A stretch of 64,000 nucleotides of DNA from Aquabacterium sp. A7-Y (GTDB lineage: Bacteria; Pseudomonadota; Gammaproteobacteria; Burkholderiales; Burkholderiaceae_C): assembly GCF_026153205.1 (NCBI RefSeq), contig NZ_JAPFBW010000011.1:124001-188000 (forward strand), written 5' to 3'. The translations under genes were made by a program, and so were the position numbers. The notes under the pieces were generated by a model. That model worked only from the letters and a program-made list of their open reading frames with translations. It searched no databases and was not told the DNA's origin. Below are positions 8,197 to 16,224 of this stretch, piece after piece; the first letter of the stretch is position 1; each line of letters begins with the position of its first letter.

Positions 8197-8828
8197 TCGA
8201 TATTGCAGGTGCCGGTCTCGGGGTCGGCCGGCGTGAACATGCTGTTGCCAGCGCTGCTGAACTCGTCCTGGCCGGTGGGCATCGGATGCTTGATCCAGTA
8301 CTCGATCAGCTTCACGTTCGGGTCCTCGGCGCTCTCGAACACCAGGCCGCCGCCGTGCAGGACGTTCAGCACCATGGGTTTGGTCAGCAGCCGGCTCTGC
8401 ATCGGCGCGCCGAACACCACCTCGCCCTGGGCCGAGTAGAAGTTCTTGTACATGTCGCTGTCGCGCACCACCTCGGGCGTGTTCGCCGGGTTGCCCAGGT
8501 CCACGGGCTGCGCGCTCGACACGACACGGAAGGCACCGCCGGTCCCGCTGGTGTTGTCATGGCAGCCGGAGCCGGCACAGGTGTTGGTCGACGTCGTGCC
8601 GTTCTGGTGGATGGTCAGTGGCTTCAGAAAGATCGGGTTGATGCACTTCTGGAAGTAGACGTAGGACAGCTTCCGGCCCACCGCCCCGGGCGGGTTGCTG
8701 ACATTGGGCGGGTTGTCGAGCGGATTGGATCCCCCTCCCCCGCAGGCCGTGAGCCCGAGGGAGGCGGCACACCAACCGGCGCCGAGGACTGCGCGGAACA
8801 GGCGCCGTGGTACTTGCAGCATGGTCAT
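8193..8828 (-). CDS. Lipoprotein with a CX4CH haem-like motif
   Basis: 211 residues. The ATG at 8828 overlaps the stop of the HzsA-like gene as ATGA; a second ATG is at 8822. The signal peptide ends in the lipobox LTAC, followed by GGGGSNPLDNPPN. One possible haem-binding site is CAGSGCH near residue 80, a CX4CH spacing instead of CXXCH. The flanking sequence (YFQKCINPIFLKPL before it, PVLNVLHGGGLVFES-like segment after it, EYWIKHPMPTGQDEF) has the look of planctomycete-type and HzsA-associated cytochrome domains that close with a W-I-x-x-G/P-M segment. It is probably a partner of the multihaem protein encoded upstream. Whether haem is really attached is not known. Confidence 0.82.
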   Translation of the reverse strand: MTMLQVPRRLFRAVLGAGWCAASLGLTACGGGGSNPLDNPPNVSNPPGAVGRKLSYVYFQKCINPIFLKPLTIHQNGTTSTNTCAGSGCHDNTSGTGGAFRVVSSAQPVDLGNPANTPEVVRDSDMYKNFYSAQGEVVFGAPMQSRLLTKPMVLNVLHGGGLVFESAEDPNVKLIEYWIKHPMPTGQDEFSSAGNSMFTPADPETGTCNIE

Positions 8829-11794
8829 GGGTTCGGGCACCCGCGGGTGATCCAGTTCGCGATCGCGGTATAGCCCGCGCTGCCGGCCGGCAGGACCGCG
8901 GTCGCCTGGCCCACCACGCCGGCCGGATGCGGCACCGTCGAAGGCCGTGCCAGCAGCAGGTTGGACGCGGCGCTGCAGGTGTTGGAGATCATCGACAGCG
9001 TGACGTTGTAGTCGCCGTCCGCATCGCCGGTGAGCACATAACGGTTGCCGCGGAAATTGGCACCGCTGCCCGGGGTGTGGCAGCCCATGCAGGTGCTGCG
9101 CAGGACGGGCAGGACCTGGGCTTCGAAGCTCTCCTGGCTCAGGGTCGTGACCGTGCGCACGCCGCTGGCGGCGTTGAAGGGGTCGTTGTAGTACTGGCCG
9201 CCGAGGTCCATCCACTCCGCCAGCAGGCGTTTTTCGGCGGCGTTGAGCAGGGTCGCGTGGTCGGGCGCGCTGCTCGGGGGGTTCGGGTGGGCACGGCGGG
9301 CCTCCTCGCCGGCCAGCAGGGTTTCGCCGAACAGGATCTCGCCGAGCCGGCTCTTGCGCGCAATGCCTCCGCTGTTCATCGCGCCGGAGCTGGCCTCGAC
9401 GAGGGGCGCGCCGCGCCGGATCATCGTCACCCCCCGGCGGACATCGGTCACCGGAGCGCCGTTCCCGTCCAGCAGCGGGTCGCCGATCAGCAGCTCTTCG
9501 TAGGACGTGAGCCGCCCGGTACCGCCGACGGTGGCACGCAGGTCCAGGCGCGCCGGGTCGGCGTGGCAGGCCACGCAGGTGTTGGCGCCGCGGTCGCGCG
9601 TCCACAGGGGCTGGATGTGCTCCGGGTAGTTGATCACGCCGTTGCTCGGCGCCGGGGTGGCCAGGTCGTCCGCGGCATTCGCGTTGCCGGTGTAGCGGAT
9701 CGTGATCGAGGGCCGTGCGCTCACGCCCGACTGGGTCGTGTCGGCCCACACGTCGGTGTACGACAGGTCGGCCAGCAGCTTCAGCGCCGCCGGATCCAGC
9801 CGCGTGCGTGTCGACGCCATGGTCTCGCCCGCCTGGTGCGCACTCGCCATCGCGGGACGCAGTGCGGCCGGCATGGTGTCGACGATCGCGCCCGAGTTCA
9901 GCGCTGCGCCACGCCGCGGGCTGTGGCAGCCGTCGCAGGTGCGCCGCTCGCCGGGACGCACCTGGATCCAGTTCGCGTGGGTCTGGAAGGCGCGCCCCTT
10001 GGCATCGACGATGGCCAGCGCCAGCGGGATGTCGGCGGGGACATGCAGCTTGAAGGAACCGTCCGGCTCCACCGGCGCGTAGCCGAGGATCTGCTGCTGC
10101 TCGAACTCGGTCTCGCCGATCGCCGAGCGCAGGCCCATGGTCGTGGCAGGCGGCGGAATCGCCCGGGTGGCCCGCACGAAACGCGCCGGCGCGCAGTGAT
10201 AGGCCGCTTGCGCCGGGTCCTTGATGCGCAGCAGGTCGGGCACCCGGGCCCGGGTGTCGTTCGCCTCGGTCGGGTCGGTCATGGCGATGCCCTGGGCGCA
10301 GCCGGCCGGCCGGTCGGCGGGGCTCAGCATCTGCTCGCCCATGCGCCCGAGACCGTCGGTGTCGTAGACGCTGCGCACCTCGATCAGCGCCAGGCCCTGG
10401 GCGGCCAGCGTCGGATCGACATTGGTCGGCTCGGTGGCGTTCGGCTCCGGCCGGGCCAGCAGCGCCACCGGGTCGGTGTACATGAAGCCGCGCGGCGGCG
10501 AGGCCACGGGCAGCCAGGTCTGCCGGACCGGGTTGAACATGTAGATCGTGTAGTTCGGCGGCACGTTGTCCTGCACCGTGTCGCCCTCCACTTCGGCCTC
10601 CGAGCGATCGCGGTTGGCCAGGCGCTGGACCTCAGCCTCCGTCAGGCTGGCGCACGGGACGATCTTGTCTTCGCGCATGACCTCGCAGGGCCGGTAGGCC
10701 ACCAGGATCCGGTTGGTGCCGTCCCACAGCGGATAGGGTGAGGTGATGCGCCCGTTCAGCGACAAGCCCTCGCCCGAGTTGAGGCTCTTTTGCGTGCTCT
10801 CGCTTTGCCCGCCGCGGGCCGGAACGGTGCGGTTGGCCGGGGTGTTGTCTTCCGAGTAGTTCGTGACGTCGATGAACCTCAGCGAGCCGCCTTCGTCGGT
10901 ACCCGACAAGGGCATCAGCGACGAGGACAGAAAACCGGCATAGGGGCCGCTGGGATCCATGTCGCGCGGGTGCAGGTAGCTGTTGCCGGCGCTGTGTGCG
11001 CCGAACAGCACAAACATGTCGGTGCCATCGGGCTTGGTGCGGAAGATCGCGAAGCGGTTGCGATCGCCAAGGTGCTCCCAGCGCGAGAACATGATGTCGC
11101 CGTTGGGTCGCACCACCGGATTGCGGTCGTGGCTCTGGTTGAAGGAGATCTGCTGGATGTTGCCGCCGCGGCTGTCCATGGTGTGCAGGTTGAATACGCG
11201 CTCGCGCTCGTACTCGTCGAGGGCGTGATAGCTGCGGCCCAGGGCCTGGTTCACCTTGGACTTGGTCTGCCGGTTCGACGAAAACACGAAACCGCGTCCG
11301 GCGGGCAGGTAGGCCGGGTCGACATCGTCATCCTCGGTCGAGCTGGTCAGGCGACGGAAGCTGCCGTTCTCGAAGCCGCCGCTGCTCATGTCGTATTCCC
11401 AGATGTTCCAGCGGCCGGTGCAGGCGGGACGGCCCTCGATCGTCGCGGAGTTCGAGGTCGGGCAGCGCATCGCGAAGACGATCCTCTTGCCGTCGTAGGA
11501 GACCTCCGGGTCCGACGCATCGCCGACGCCCTGCGTGAAGCGCCGCGTGATGTTGTGCTCCCGCGCGCTCGGCGAGGACTTCTCGCGGATCATCAGGTCG
11601 CCGCCCTCTTCGCTGGGCGCCCCGTTGGTCGGGTTCATGCTGGTGGTGCTGCTGCGCATGACGTAGGCGATCGGCACGTCACCCTCCACCGTGCCCGAGT
11701 CGGACCCGCCGCTACCGCAGGCGGACAACCACAGGCTCAAGCCCGCCGCCATGACGGCGAGCCCGCTTCTTCTTTTTCTCAGTTGCGTTTCCAT
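8825..11794 (-). CDS. HzsA-like multihaem c-type cytochrome lipoprotein
   Basis: 989 residues, AGGAG ribosome-binding site just before the ATG at 11794. Signal peptide and lipobox LSAC are followed by a serine/glycine linker. The N-terminal half has TolB/PD40-like propeller repeats (DPEVSYDGKRIVFAMRC, DVDPAYLPAGRGFVFSSNRQ, RNPVVRPNGDIMFSRWEHLG). The C-terminal half carries three CXXCH haem sites: CDGCH near residue 618, CVACH near 739 and CMGCH near 901. Propeller plus C-terminal haem domains is the layout of hydrazine synthase alpha-like proteins (HZS_alpha family). In a bacterium of this kind, without HzsB/C neighbours, hydrazine synthesis is unlikely; an electron-transfer or oxidase role at the outer membrane is inferred. 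Next gene downstream is a small lipoprotein with a CX4CH site. Confidence 0.88.
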   Translation of the reverse strand: METQLRKRRSGLAVMAAGLSLWLSACGSGGSDSGTVEGDVPIAYVMRSSTTSMNPTNGAPSEEGGDLMIREKSSPSAREHNITRRFTQGVGDASDPEVSYDGKRIVFAMRCPTSNSATIEGRPACTGRWNIWEYDMSSGGFENGSFRRLTSSTEDDDVDPAYLPAGRGFVFSSNRQTKSKVNQALGRSYHALDEYERERVFNLHTMDSRGGNIQQISFNQSHDRNPVVRPNGDIMFSRWEHLGDRNRFAIFRTKPDGTDMFVLFGAHSAGNSYLHPRDMDPSGPYAGFLSSSLMPLSGTDEGGSLRFIDVTNYSEDNTPANRTVPARGGQSESTQKSLNSGEGLSLNGRITSPYPLWDGTNRILVAYRPCEVMREDKIVPCASLTEAEVQRLANRDRSEAEVEGDTVQDNVPPNYTIYMFNPVRQTWLPVASPPRGFMYTDPVALLARPEPNATEPTNVDPTLAAQGLALIEVRSVYDTDGLGRMGEQMLSPADRPAGCAQGIAMTDPTEANDTRARVPDLLRIKDPAQAAYHCAPARFVRATRAIPPPATTMGLRSAIGETEFEQQQILGYAPVEPDGSFKLHVPADIPLALAIVDAKGRAFQTHANWIQVRPGERRTCDGCHSPRRGAALNSGAIVDTMPAALRPAMASAHQAGETMASTRTRLDPAALKLLADLSYTDVWADTTQSGVSARPSITIRYTGNANAADDLATPAPSNGVINYPEHIQPLWTRDRGANTCVACHADPARLDLRATVGGTGRLTSYEELLIGDPLLDGNGAPVTDVRRGVTMIRRGAPLVEASSGAMNSGGIARKSRLGEILFGETLLAGEEARRAHPNPPSSAPDHATLLNAAEKRLLAEWMDLGGQYYNDPFNAASGVRTVTTLSQESFEAQVLPVLRSTCMGCHTPGSGANFRGNRYVLTGDADGDYNVTLSMISNTCSAASNLLLARPSTVPHPAGVVGQATAVLPAGSAGYTAIANWITRGCPNP

Positions 11795-11839
11795 CTGCCT
11801 CTCCTGACGAGTTTTTTTATCGAACGCGATCCATCTTCA

Positions 11840-12846
11840 TCACGGGGGGGTCGGCGCGCTTGCGGGCAGCAAGCCCGACGAGCTGTGCAGCCGGCCGTCG
11901 CTGTCGACCACCACCGCATCGATGCCCGGCTGGGTCTCGACGAGCTCCAGGCCCTTCTCGACCCCCAGCACAAAAACGCTCTTGGACAGGGCTTCGCTGG
12001 TGAGCCCGTCGGGCGCCAGGATGGTCACGCTGCGCACACTGCTGGGCGAGCGGCCGGTGCCCGGGTCGATGAGATGGTGGAAACGAACGCCGTCCTGCTC
12101 GAAGTAGCGCTCGTAGTCGCCCGAGGTCGAGATCGAGGTGTCCTCCAGCGGCAGCACCGCGACGACCTCGCCGGCCAGGCGCGGATCGCGGACCGCGATG
12201 GTCCACGGCCGGCCGCGGCGGTCTCCCAGGACGTGGCTGTCGCCCCCCGCGCACACCATGGCGTGCCGGATGCCGCGGGCCTTGAGGAGGGCGATGCTCC
12301 GATCCACCGCATGGCCCTTGGCGAAGCCGCCGAGATCGATGCGCACACCTTCGCGCGCGAACCGAACGGTGCGGGCGCGCGGGTCCAGGATGAGGTGGCG
12401 ATAGCCCACCGCCGCGCGCGCCTGTTCGACTGCGGCCTCGCTCGGCCGCAGCTGGTGTCGGTAGTCGTACAGGTGGCCGACGGCGGCATAGGTGATGTCG
12501 AAGGCACCGTTCGACAGCTCGGAAAAGTCGATGGCCCGGGCGACCAGCGTGTACATCTCGTCGCTGACCGGCACCGCCCCCGTCGCGGCGTCGCGGTTGA
12601 TGCGCGACAGCTCGGACTGGGGCGTTGTGGGGACGTCATCGCTCGATCGATGCGGTGCATCTCGGCCATCACGGCGGCCATGGCGGCTGCGGCGGCCTCG
12701 CGTTCCTCGCACCACAGCTCGACGCGCACGGAGGTGCCCATGATGGCTTCCTCGCGGCTGTACCACGTGCCGGCCGCACGCAAGCGACCGCGGCTTCGGG
12801 CTACTGCGCCGGTGCGATGGCTGGCATTCAACTGGCCCAGTGACAT
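11840..12846 (-). pseudogene. apbE: FAD:protein FMN transferase (ApbE), apparent frameshift
   Basis: ApbE moves FMN from FAD onto a Ser/Thr of extracytoplasmic proteins. The C-terminal frame contains the family motifs SELSRINR, RIDLGGFAKGHAVD, CAGGDSHVLGD, the metal/flavin motif HHLIDPGTGRS and ALSKSVFVLGVEKGLELV. The N-terminal part (IMGTSVRVELWCEER, AEMHRIDRAM) lies in a different frame; the two join between about 12,618 and 12,640, where one extra base would restore a continuous protein of roughly 335 residues. The start at 12846 has a GGGGGAG ribosome-binding site. No signal peptide is visible, unlike most ApbE lipoproteins. It is the first gene of the envelope operon, 45 bases before the HzsA-like gene. 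It may be a real inactivation or a sequencing error in a G-run region. Confidence 0.8.
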
Positions 12847-12943
12847 GACCGCTCCCCCAAGAATGCGGGGGTGAGAGCAAAGCCTGTGCCACGGACGGCC
12901 CCCGTCCTCGCAGGCATGCCGTCCTGGTTGCATTCCCCGGAGC

Positions 12944-12963
12944 CGGCCGGACCGGTCCGGCCG
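12944..12963. repeat. Perfect 20-base palindrome
   Basis: CGGCCGGACCGGTCCGGCCG reads the same on both strands with no mismatch. It sits about 100 bases upstream of the first gene of the minus-strand operon. It could be an operator for a dimeric regulator or a strong hairpin in the leader; there is no following T-run, so a terminator is unlikely. Confidence 0.6.
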
Positions 12964-12993
12964 TCTCTACAGCGACGCTGCAGGGGGCCTGTT

Positions 12994-13018
12994 CTGCCGC
13001 TTCACCTCGAGGCGGCAG
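12994..13018. repeat. Inverted repeat CTGCCGC/GCGGCAG
   Basis: Seven-base arms (12,994-13,000 and 13,012-13,018) with an 11-base loop, followed on the plus strand by CCCTTTTC. This could be a weak intrinsic terminator or a leader hairpin of the minus-strand operon transcript. Confidence 0.35.
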
Positions 13019-13094
13019 CCCTTTTCAGACACCAAACATTCACTTTCAAAAAATCACAAAACCAGTACTAACCCTCAGCGTCAAACGACGTAAG

Positions 13095-13111
13095 TGTTTC
13101 GACACGAAACA
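13095..13111. promoter_or_regulatory. Perfect inverted repeat, likely operator
   Basis: TGTTTCG-ACA-CGAAACA is a 7-3-7 perfect inverted repeat in the A/T-rich centre of the divergent intergenic region, immediately upstream of the candidate minus-strand promoter. Size and symmetry fit a dimeric repressor or activator site. The cognate regulator is not encoded next to it. Confidence 0.5.
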
Positions 13112-13339
13112 AAAAGGACGCCCCACGTCAAAATTACCAGGGGTATATGTGTGCTTTTGTTTCTCGCTCGGCTCAACATCCGGACAGCTCCGGCCCACCT
13201 GAAGCCGACCTCCCGCTGCCGCCTCGACCGGGGTCGCCTCTGCCGTGTCTGGGCGTTATCAATGTTATGAAGCCGCCGTTGCGCGCAGTCCGCTCCAGGC
13301 CGATGCTGCGGGTTTCTGACTGACTCCCCACCACCGCCC

Positions 13340-14260
13340 ATGAGTTCCGGACCGATGTTCTTGTCCCTGCCCCTCTCGCGCCGTACCCTGCTGGCGGGCG
13401 CGCTCACAGCCGGTTTTGCACGCGCCGGCTCCGCCTCTTCGTTCGCCGTGGACCCCGACGCCCGGGCCGCGCTGGCGAAACTCGAACAGAAAAGCGGCGG
13501 TCGCCTGGGCGTGCATGCGCTCGACACCGCCTCCGGCCGCAGCCTGGGTTTCAACGACAACACGCCGTTCGCGCTGTGCTCGACCTTCAAGTTTTTGCTG
13601 GCGGCCGCGGTATTGCACCGACACGACCGCGATGCCGGCGTGCTCGACAGGCGCTTGCGCGTGCGGCGCAGCGACATCCTGCACCACTCGCCGGTCACGT
13701 CTCAGCACGTGAAGAGCGGCTTCATCACGGTGCGCGAGGCCTGCCATGCCACCGTGACGGTCAGCGACAACGCGGCGGCCAACCTGCTGTTGCCGCTGGT
13801 CGGCGGGCCCCAGGGACTGACCGCCTTCCTGCGGCGGCATGGCGAAGACCCGATGACTCGCCTCGACCGCACGGAGCTCGCACTCAACAGCAATCTGGAG
13901 GGCGATCTGCGCGACACCACCACACCGCGGGCGATGGCCGAGACGACACGCCGACTGCTCACCGGGGACCCGCTCAGCGAGGCTTCGCGGCGGCAGTTGT
14001 CCGACTGGCTCCAAGCCGCGACCACCGGTCTGGCCCGCGTGCGCGCCGGCCTGCCCCGCGACTGGCGCACCGGCGACAAGACCGGGACCTGCGAAAGGGG
14101 CGCGGTCAACGACGTCGCGATCACCTGGCCGCCCGGGCGTCCACCCATCGTCGTGGCCGTGTACATGAGCGGCTCGACGCAACCACTGGAAGCGCTGAAC
14201 GCGGTGCATGCGGAGGTCGGCGCGCTGGTGGCGGCCCGGCTGGGTGAGGTCGGAGCTTAG
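13340..14260 (+). CDS. bla: Class A beta-lactamase with carbapenemase-like residues
   Basis: 306 residues; the protein hydrolyses beta-lactams in the periplasm. The N-terminus LSRRTLLAGALTAGFA is a twin-arginine-type signal. All class A motifs are present: S81-T-F-K84 (Ambler 70-73), S142-D-N (130-132), E179 with N183 (166/170) and K247-T-G (234-236). In addition C80 precedes the nucleophile (Ambler 69) and C251 follows KTGT (Ambler 238); this cysteine pair forms the disulfide typical of KPC, SME, NMC-A and GES carbapenemases. H116 (105), R233 (220) and T250 (237) also match that group. An alternative start is the ATG at 13355. No AmpR/PenR-type regulator is adjacent. Carbapenem hydrolysis is inferred from residues only. 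Confidence 0.95.
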   Translation: MSSGPMFLSLPLSRRTLLAGALTAGFARAGSASSFAVDPDARAALAKLEQKSGGRLGVHALDTASGRSLGFNDNTPFALCSTFKFLLAAAVLHRHDRDAGVLDRRLRVRRSDILHHSPVTSQHVKSGFITVREACHATVTVSDNAAANLLLPLVGGPQGLTAFLRRHGEDPMTRLDRTELALNSNLEGDLRDTTTPRAMAETTRRLLTGDPLSEASRRQLSDWLQAATTGLARVRAGLPRDWRTGDKTGTCERGAVNDVAITWPPGRPPIVVAVYMSGSTQPLEALNAVHAEVGALVAARLGEVGA

Positions 14261-14728
14261 CTAACGCTCCTGCCTGCCGGCCCTCTCGAGCTGGTCCTTC
14301 AGGCGCCGCACCCCGATCGCGGCGCGCTTGCGCATCACGCGCCGGGCCAGCGGCACCACGGTCCAGCGGGCCAGCAGGCCGTTGTTCCGGCTCAACATGC
14401 GCCACGTCACCTGGCAGGCCGCGGGCCCGACTTCCTCGAACACGATTTCCATCCGCGGCATCAACGGCGGCAGCCGACCCTCGGTGACCAGGCGCCTGCC
14501 GGCCTCGGCTTCCTTGACCGTGATCTTGACCTTTCTCTTGCCCCGAAAAGGAATCTCGACGGTTTCCAGGTACTCTTTGCCCGGCTGTGCCGGCGCGAGC
14601 GTGTTGGCCGACTCGATGGCCAGCACGCCGGGGAACCACTCGCCGAATCGCTCCAGGTCGCAGGCATAGCGAAACACGGCCTCGAGAGGCCGTGCAATGG
14701 TGGTCGTCTGGTGCGCAAGCAGCTGCAT
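14261..14728 (-). CDS. SRPBCC-family (START/Bet v1-like) protein
   Basis: 155 residues. The sequence opens with the SRPBCC pattern TTTIARPLEAVFRYACDLER, FGEWFPGVLAIES and continues with alternating strands (YLETVEIPFRGKRKVKITVK, RMEIVFEEVGPAACQVTWRM) and a C-terminal basic helix (AIGVRRLKDQLERAGRQER). These small helix-grip proteins bind hydrophobic ligands or act in polyketide/lipid pathways; no specific ligand can be read here. It has no signal peptide. Its stop codon abuts the beta-lactamase stop directly (14,258-14,260 against 14,261-14,263), so the genes converge without any spacer. Confidence 0.85.
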   Translation of the reverse strand: MQLLAHQTTTIARPLEAVFRYACDLERFGEWFPGVLAIESANTLAPAQPGKEYLETVEIPFRGKRKVKITVKEAEAGRRLVTEGRLPPLMPRMEIVFEEVGPAACQVTWRMLSRNNGLLARWTVVPLARRVMRKRAAIGVRRLKDQLERAGRQER

Positions 14729-14847
14729 TCCCTCTCCTTCCGGACTTGATGGAATCCGGCAAGGTAACCGCGACGCTGCGCAACCGCAATGCCGGCGATC
14801 ACCGAGCCGGCGCTGGCCGGGCTGCCGGCTGACGCCAGCAGCTCCGC

Positions 14848-16041
14848 TCAGGGCGCGAAGGTGAAGTCGGCGACGGCGTCCGCCGCCGAGAGGTCGATCA
14901 CGCTCGTCTGCGTCGTCTGGCCCGGCACCGCCGCTTCCAGCGTGTACTGCCCCGCGGCCGCCGCCTGTGCCGTGAAGCTGTAGGTGGTCGCGCCCGCGGC
15001 ATAGCTCGCCAGCACCGGCGCCGCGCTGGGCAACGCAAATGCGTAGTCGCCCGTGTCGGCGTCCACCGGAACGCCGGCGACCTCGATCTTGCGGCCACCG
15101 ACCATCTGCGTCGCGCGCACCATGGCATCGGGGATGGCCGTCGAGCCCGTGGTCGCCACCGCGCCGGACGCCGAGCGCGCCGGACTCGTCGGCAGGTCGA
15201 GCGGCGCCGCACTCCCGTTCAAGCTCGTGATGCCGGTTGCCGTCACCGGGACCCCGGTCATCACGGCGGTCACGCGGCCTTCGGCGGTGATGACGAGGTC
15301 GTAACTTCCGGCAGGCACCGGCGACAGCACGAACTTGCCGTTGAGGTCCGGCACCGTTGCGCGGGCAACCATCCCGCCCTGCTGCAGCGACACGGCCGCG
15401 CCTTGGGCGAGTGAGCTCGCGACGTAGCCCTCCACCGCCAGGCCGGGCACCGTGGTTCGAGGCAGGACGGAGAGGACCGGCTTGAGGTTGTAGCGGCCGG
15501 AGTTGCCACGCGGCACCACCGACTTGCAGGCGTCGAAGTCGAGCACGAAGTCGGCGGTCTGCCCGGCCTCGACGGTCATGCGGGTCTGCAGCTTGAGGCC
15601 GGACTGCTGGGCGCTGGGCGTGTCCAGGGCGGTTTCCTCGCCGCCGGTCGGGACGATGGAATTCGCCAGCGGATCGGCACTGGTGTTGGGAGCCAGCACC
15701 AGGCGCAGCTGCCTGTAGGTGCCCGCCGGAAGCGGGGTGCTGCCCAGTTCCTCCAGCACACCGTTGGTGAGCTCGAGCAGGTTGACCCGCGTCGGGCTGG
15801 GCGGCACGATCTGCTCCCAGCCGGCGTCGCCCTCCTCGGCGCTACCGTTCAGGTTCACCTCGATGCGTTCGACCGTCACGTTCACGGCGTCATAGCCGCA
15901 CGCCGGCGCATCGGTCAGTGCCAACCGCATCGTGCCTTCGGAGCGAGAGTCGCTGCCGCCCCCACCCCCGCCGCCGCACGCAGCCAAGGCCGTTGCCGTG
16001 ATCACGCCCATCAGCGCTCCGCGCTTGCCAAGCACACTCAT
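14848..16041 (-). CDS. DUF4382-type lipoprotein with a carboxypeptidase-regulatory-like domain
   Basis: 397 residues from the ATG at 16041, chosen because GGAGG stands eight bases upstream; a GTG at 16050 overlaps that site. Signal peptide MSVLGKRGALMGVITATALA ends in lipobox LAAC followed by seven glycines. The N-terminal domain (MRLALTDAPACGYDAVNVTV, IEVNL, LLELTNGVLEELGSTPLPAG, QLRLVL) is the DUF4382 pattern. The middle and C-terminal parts hold Ig-like/CarboxypepD_reg repeats (VPDLNGKFVLSPVPAGSYDL). It is an outer-membrane or surface-attached beta-rich lipoprotein of unknown role. It is monocistronic as far as can be seen. Confidence 0.85.
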   Translation of the reverse strand: MSVLGKRGALMGVITATALAACGGGGGGGSDSRSEGTMRLALTDAPACGYDAVNVTVERIEVNLNGSAEEGDAGWEQIVPPSPTRVNLLELTNGVLEELGSTPLPAGTYRQLRLVLAPNTSADPLANSIVPTGGEETALDTPSAQQSGLKLQTRMTVEAGQTADFVLDFDACKSVVPRGNSGRYNLKPVLSVLPRTTVPGLAVEGYVASSLAQGAAVSLQQGGMVARATVPDLNGKFVLSPVPAGSYDLVITAEGRVTAVMTGVPVTATGITSLNGSAAPLDLPTSPARSASGAVATTGSTAIPDAMVRATQMVGGRKIEVAGVPVDADTGDYAFALPSAAPVLASYAAGATTYSFTAQAAAAGQYTLEAAVPGQTTQTSVIDLSAADAVADFTFAP

Positions 16042-16224
16042 CTCGTTCACCTCCAGTTGTGTCAGGCCCTGCCCGGATCACCGGGTCATATGGGATAGTT
16101 TGCCATTCTGATCACCCGGGACAGCGTGAAACGTGGCGGGGGCCCGTCGTTCGTCCGACCAGCGGCCGTCCGGGGGTTTCGAACGGCGTTCTGCCCCGGC
16201 CTTCGGCGCGCAAGCGGCGGCGCC

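Larger units (their letters stand above)
12847..13339. promoter_or_regulatory. Divergent regulatory region between the envelope operon and bla
   Basis: This 493-base gap separates the minus-strand operon from the plus-strand beta-lactamase. Its centre (13,021-13,160) is markedly A/T-rich for this genome, as expected for promoters. On the minus strand a TTGACG element (13,084-13,079) with a weak TTTTGT element 17 bases further is a possible sigma-70 promoter for the operon. Two perfect palindromes and one stem-loop lie here and are listed separately. No regulator gene is adjacent. Confidence 0.5.

Noticed and set aside
8807-10741. 644-codon plus-strand frame opposite the HzsA-like gene
   Set aside because: The minus-strand frame has CXXCH motifs and propeller repeats; this one has none.
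8825-11794. Hydrazine synthase proper (anammox metabolism)
   Set aside because: Only the alpha-like protein is present, without beta/gamma subunits or other anammox genes, in a genome that looks betaproteobacterial.
10790-12874. 694-codon plus-strand frame
   Set aside because: It spans the antisense of the HzsA-like N-terminus and apbE without recognisable protein features.
13081-13698. 205-codon minus-strand frame over the bla promoter and start
   Set aside because: It overlaps the beta-lactamase N-terminus in antisense and has no protein-like features.
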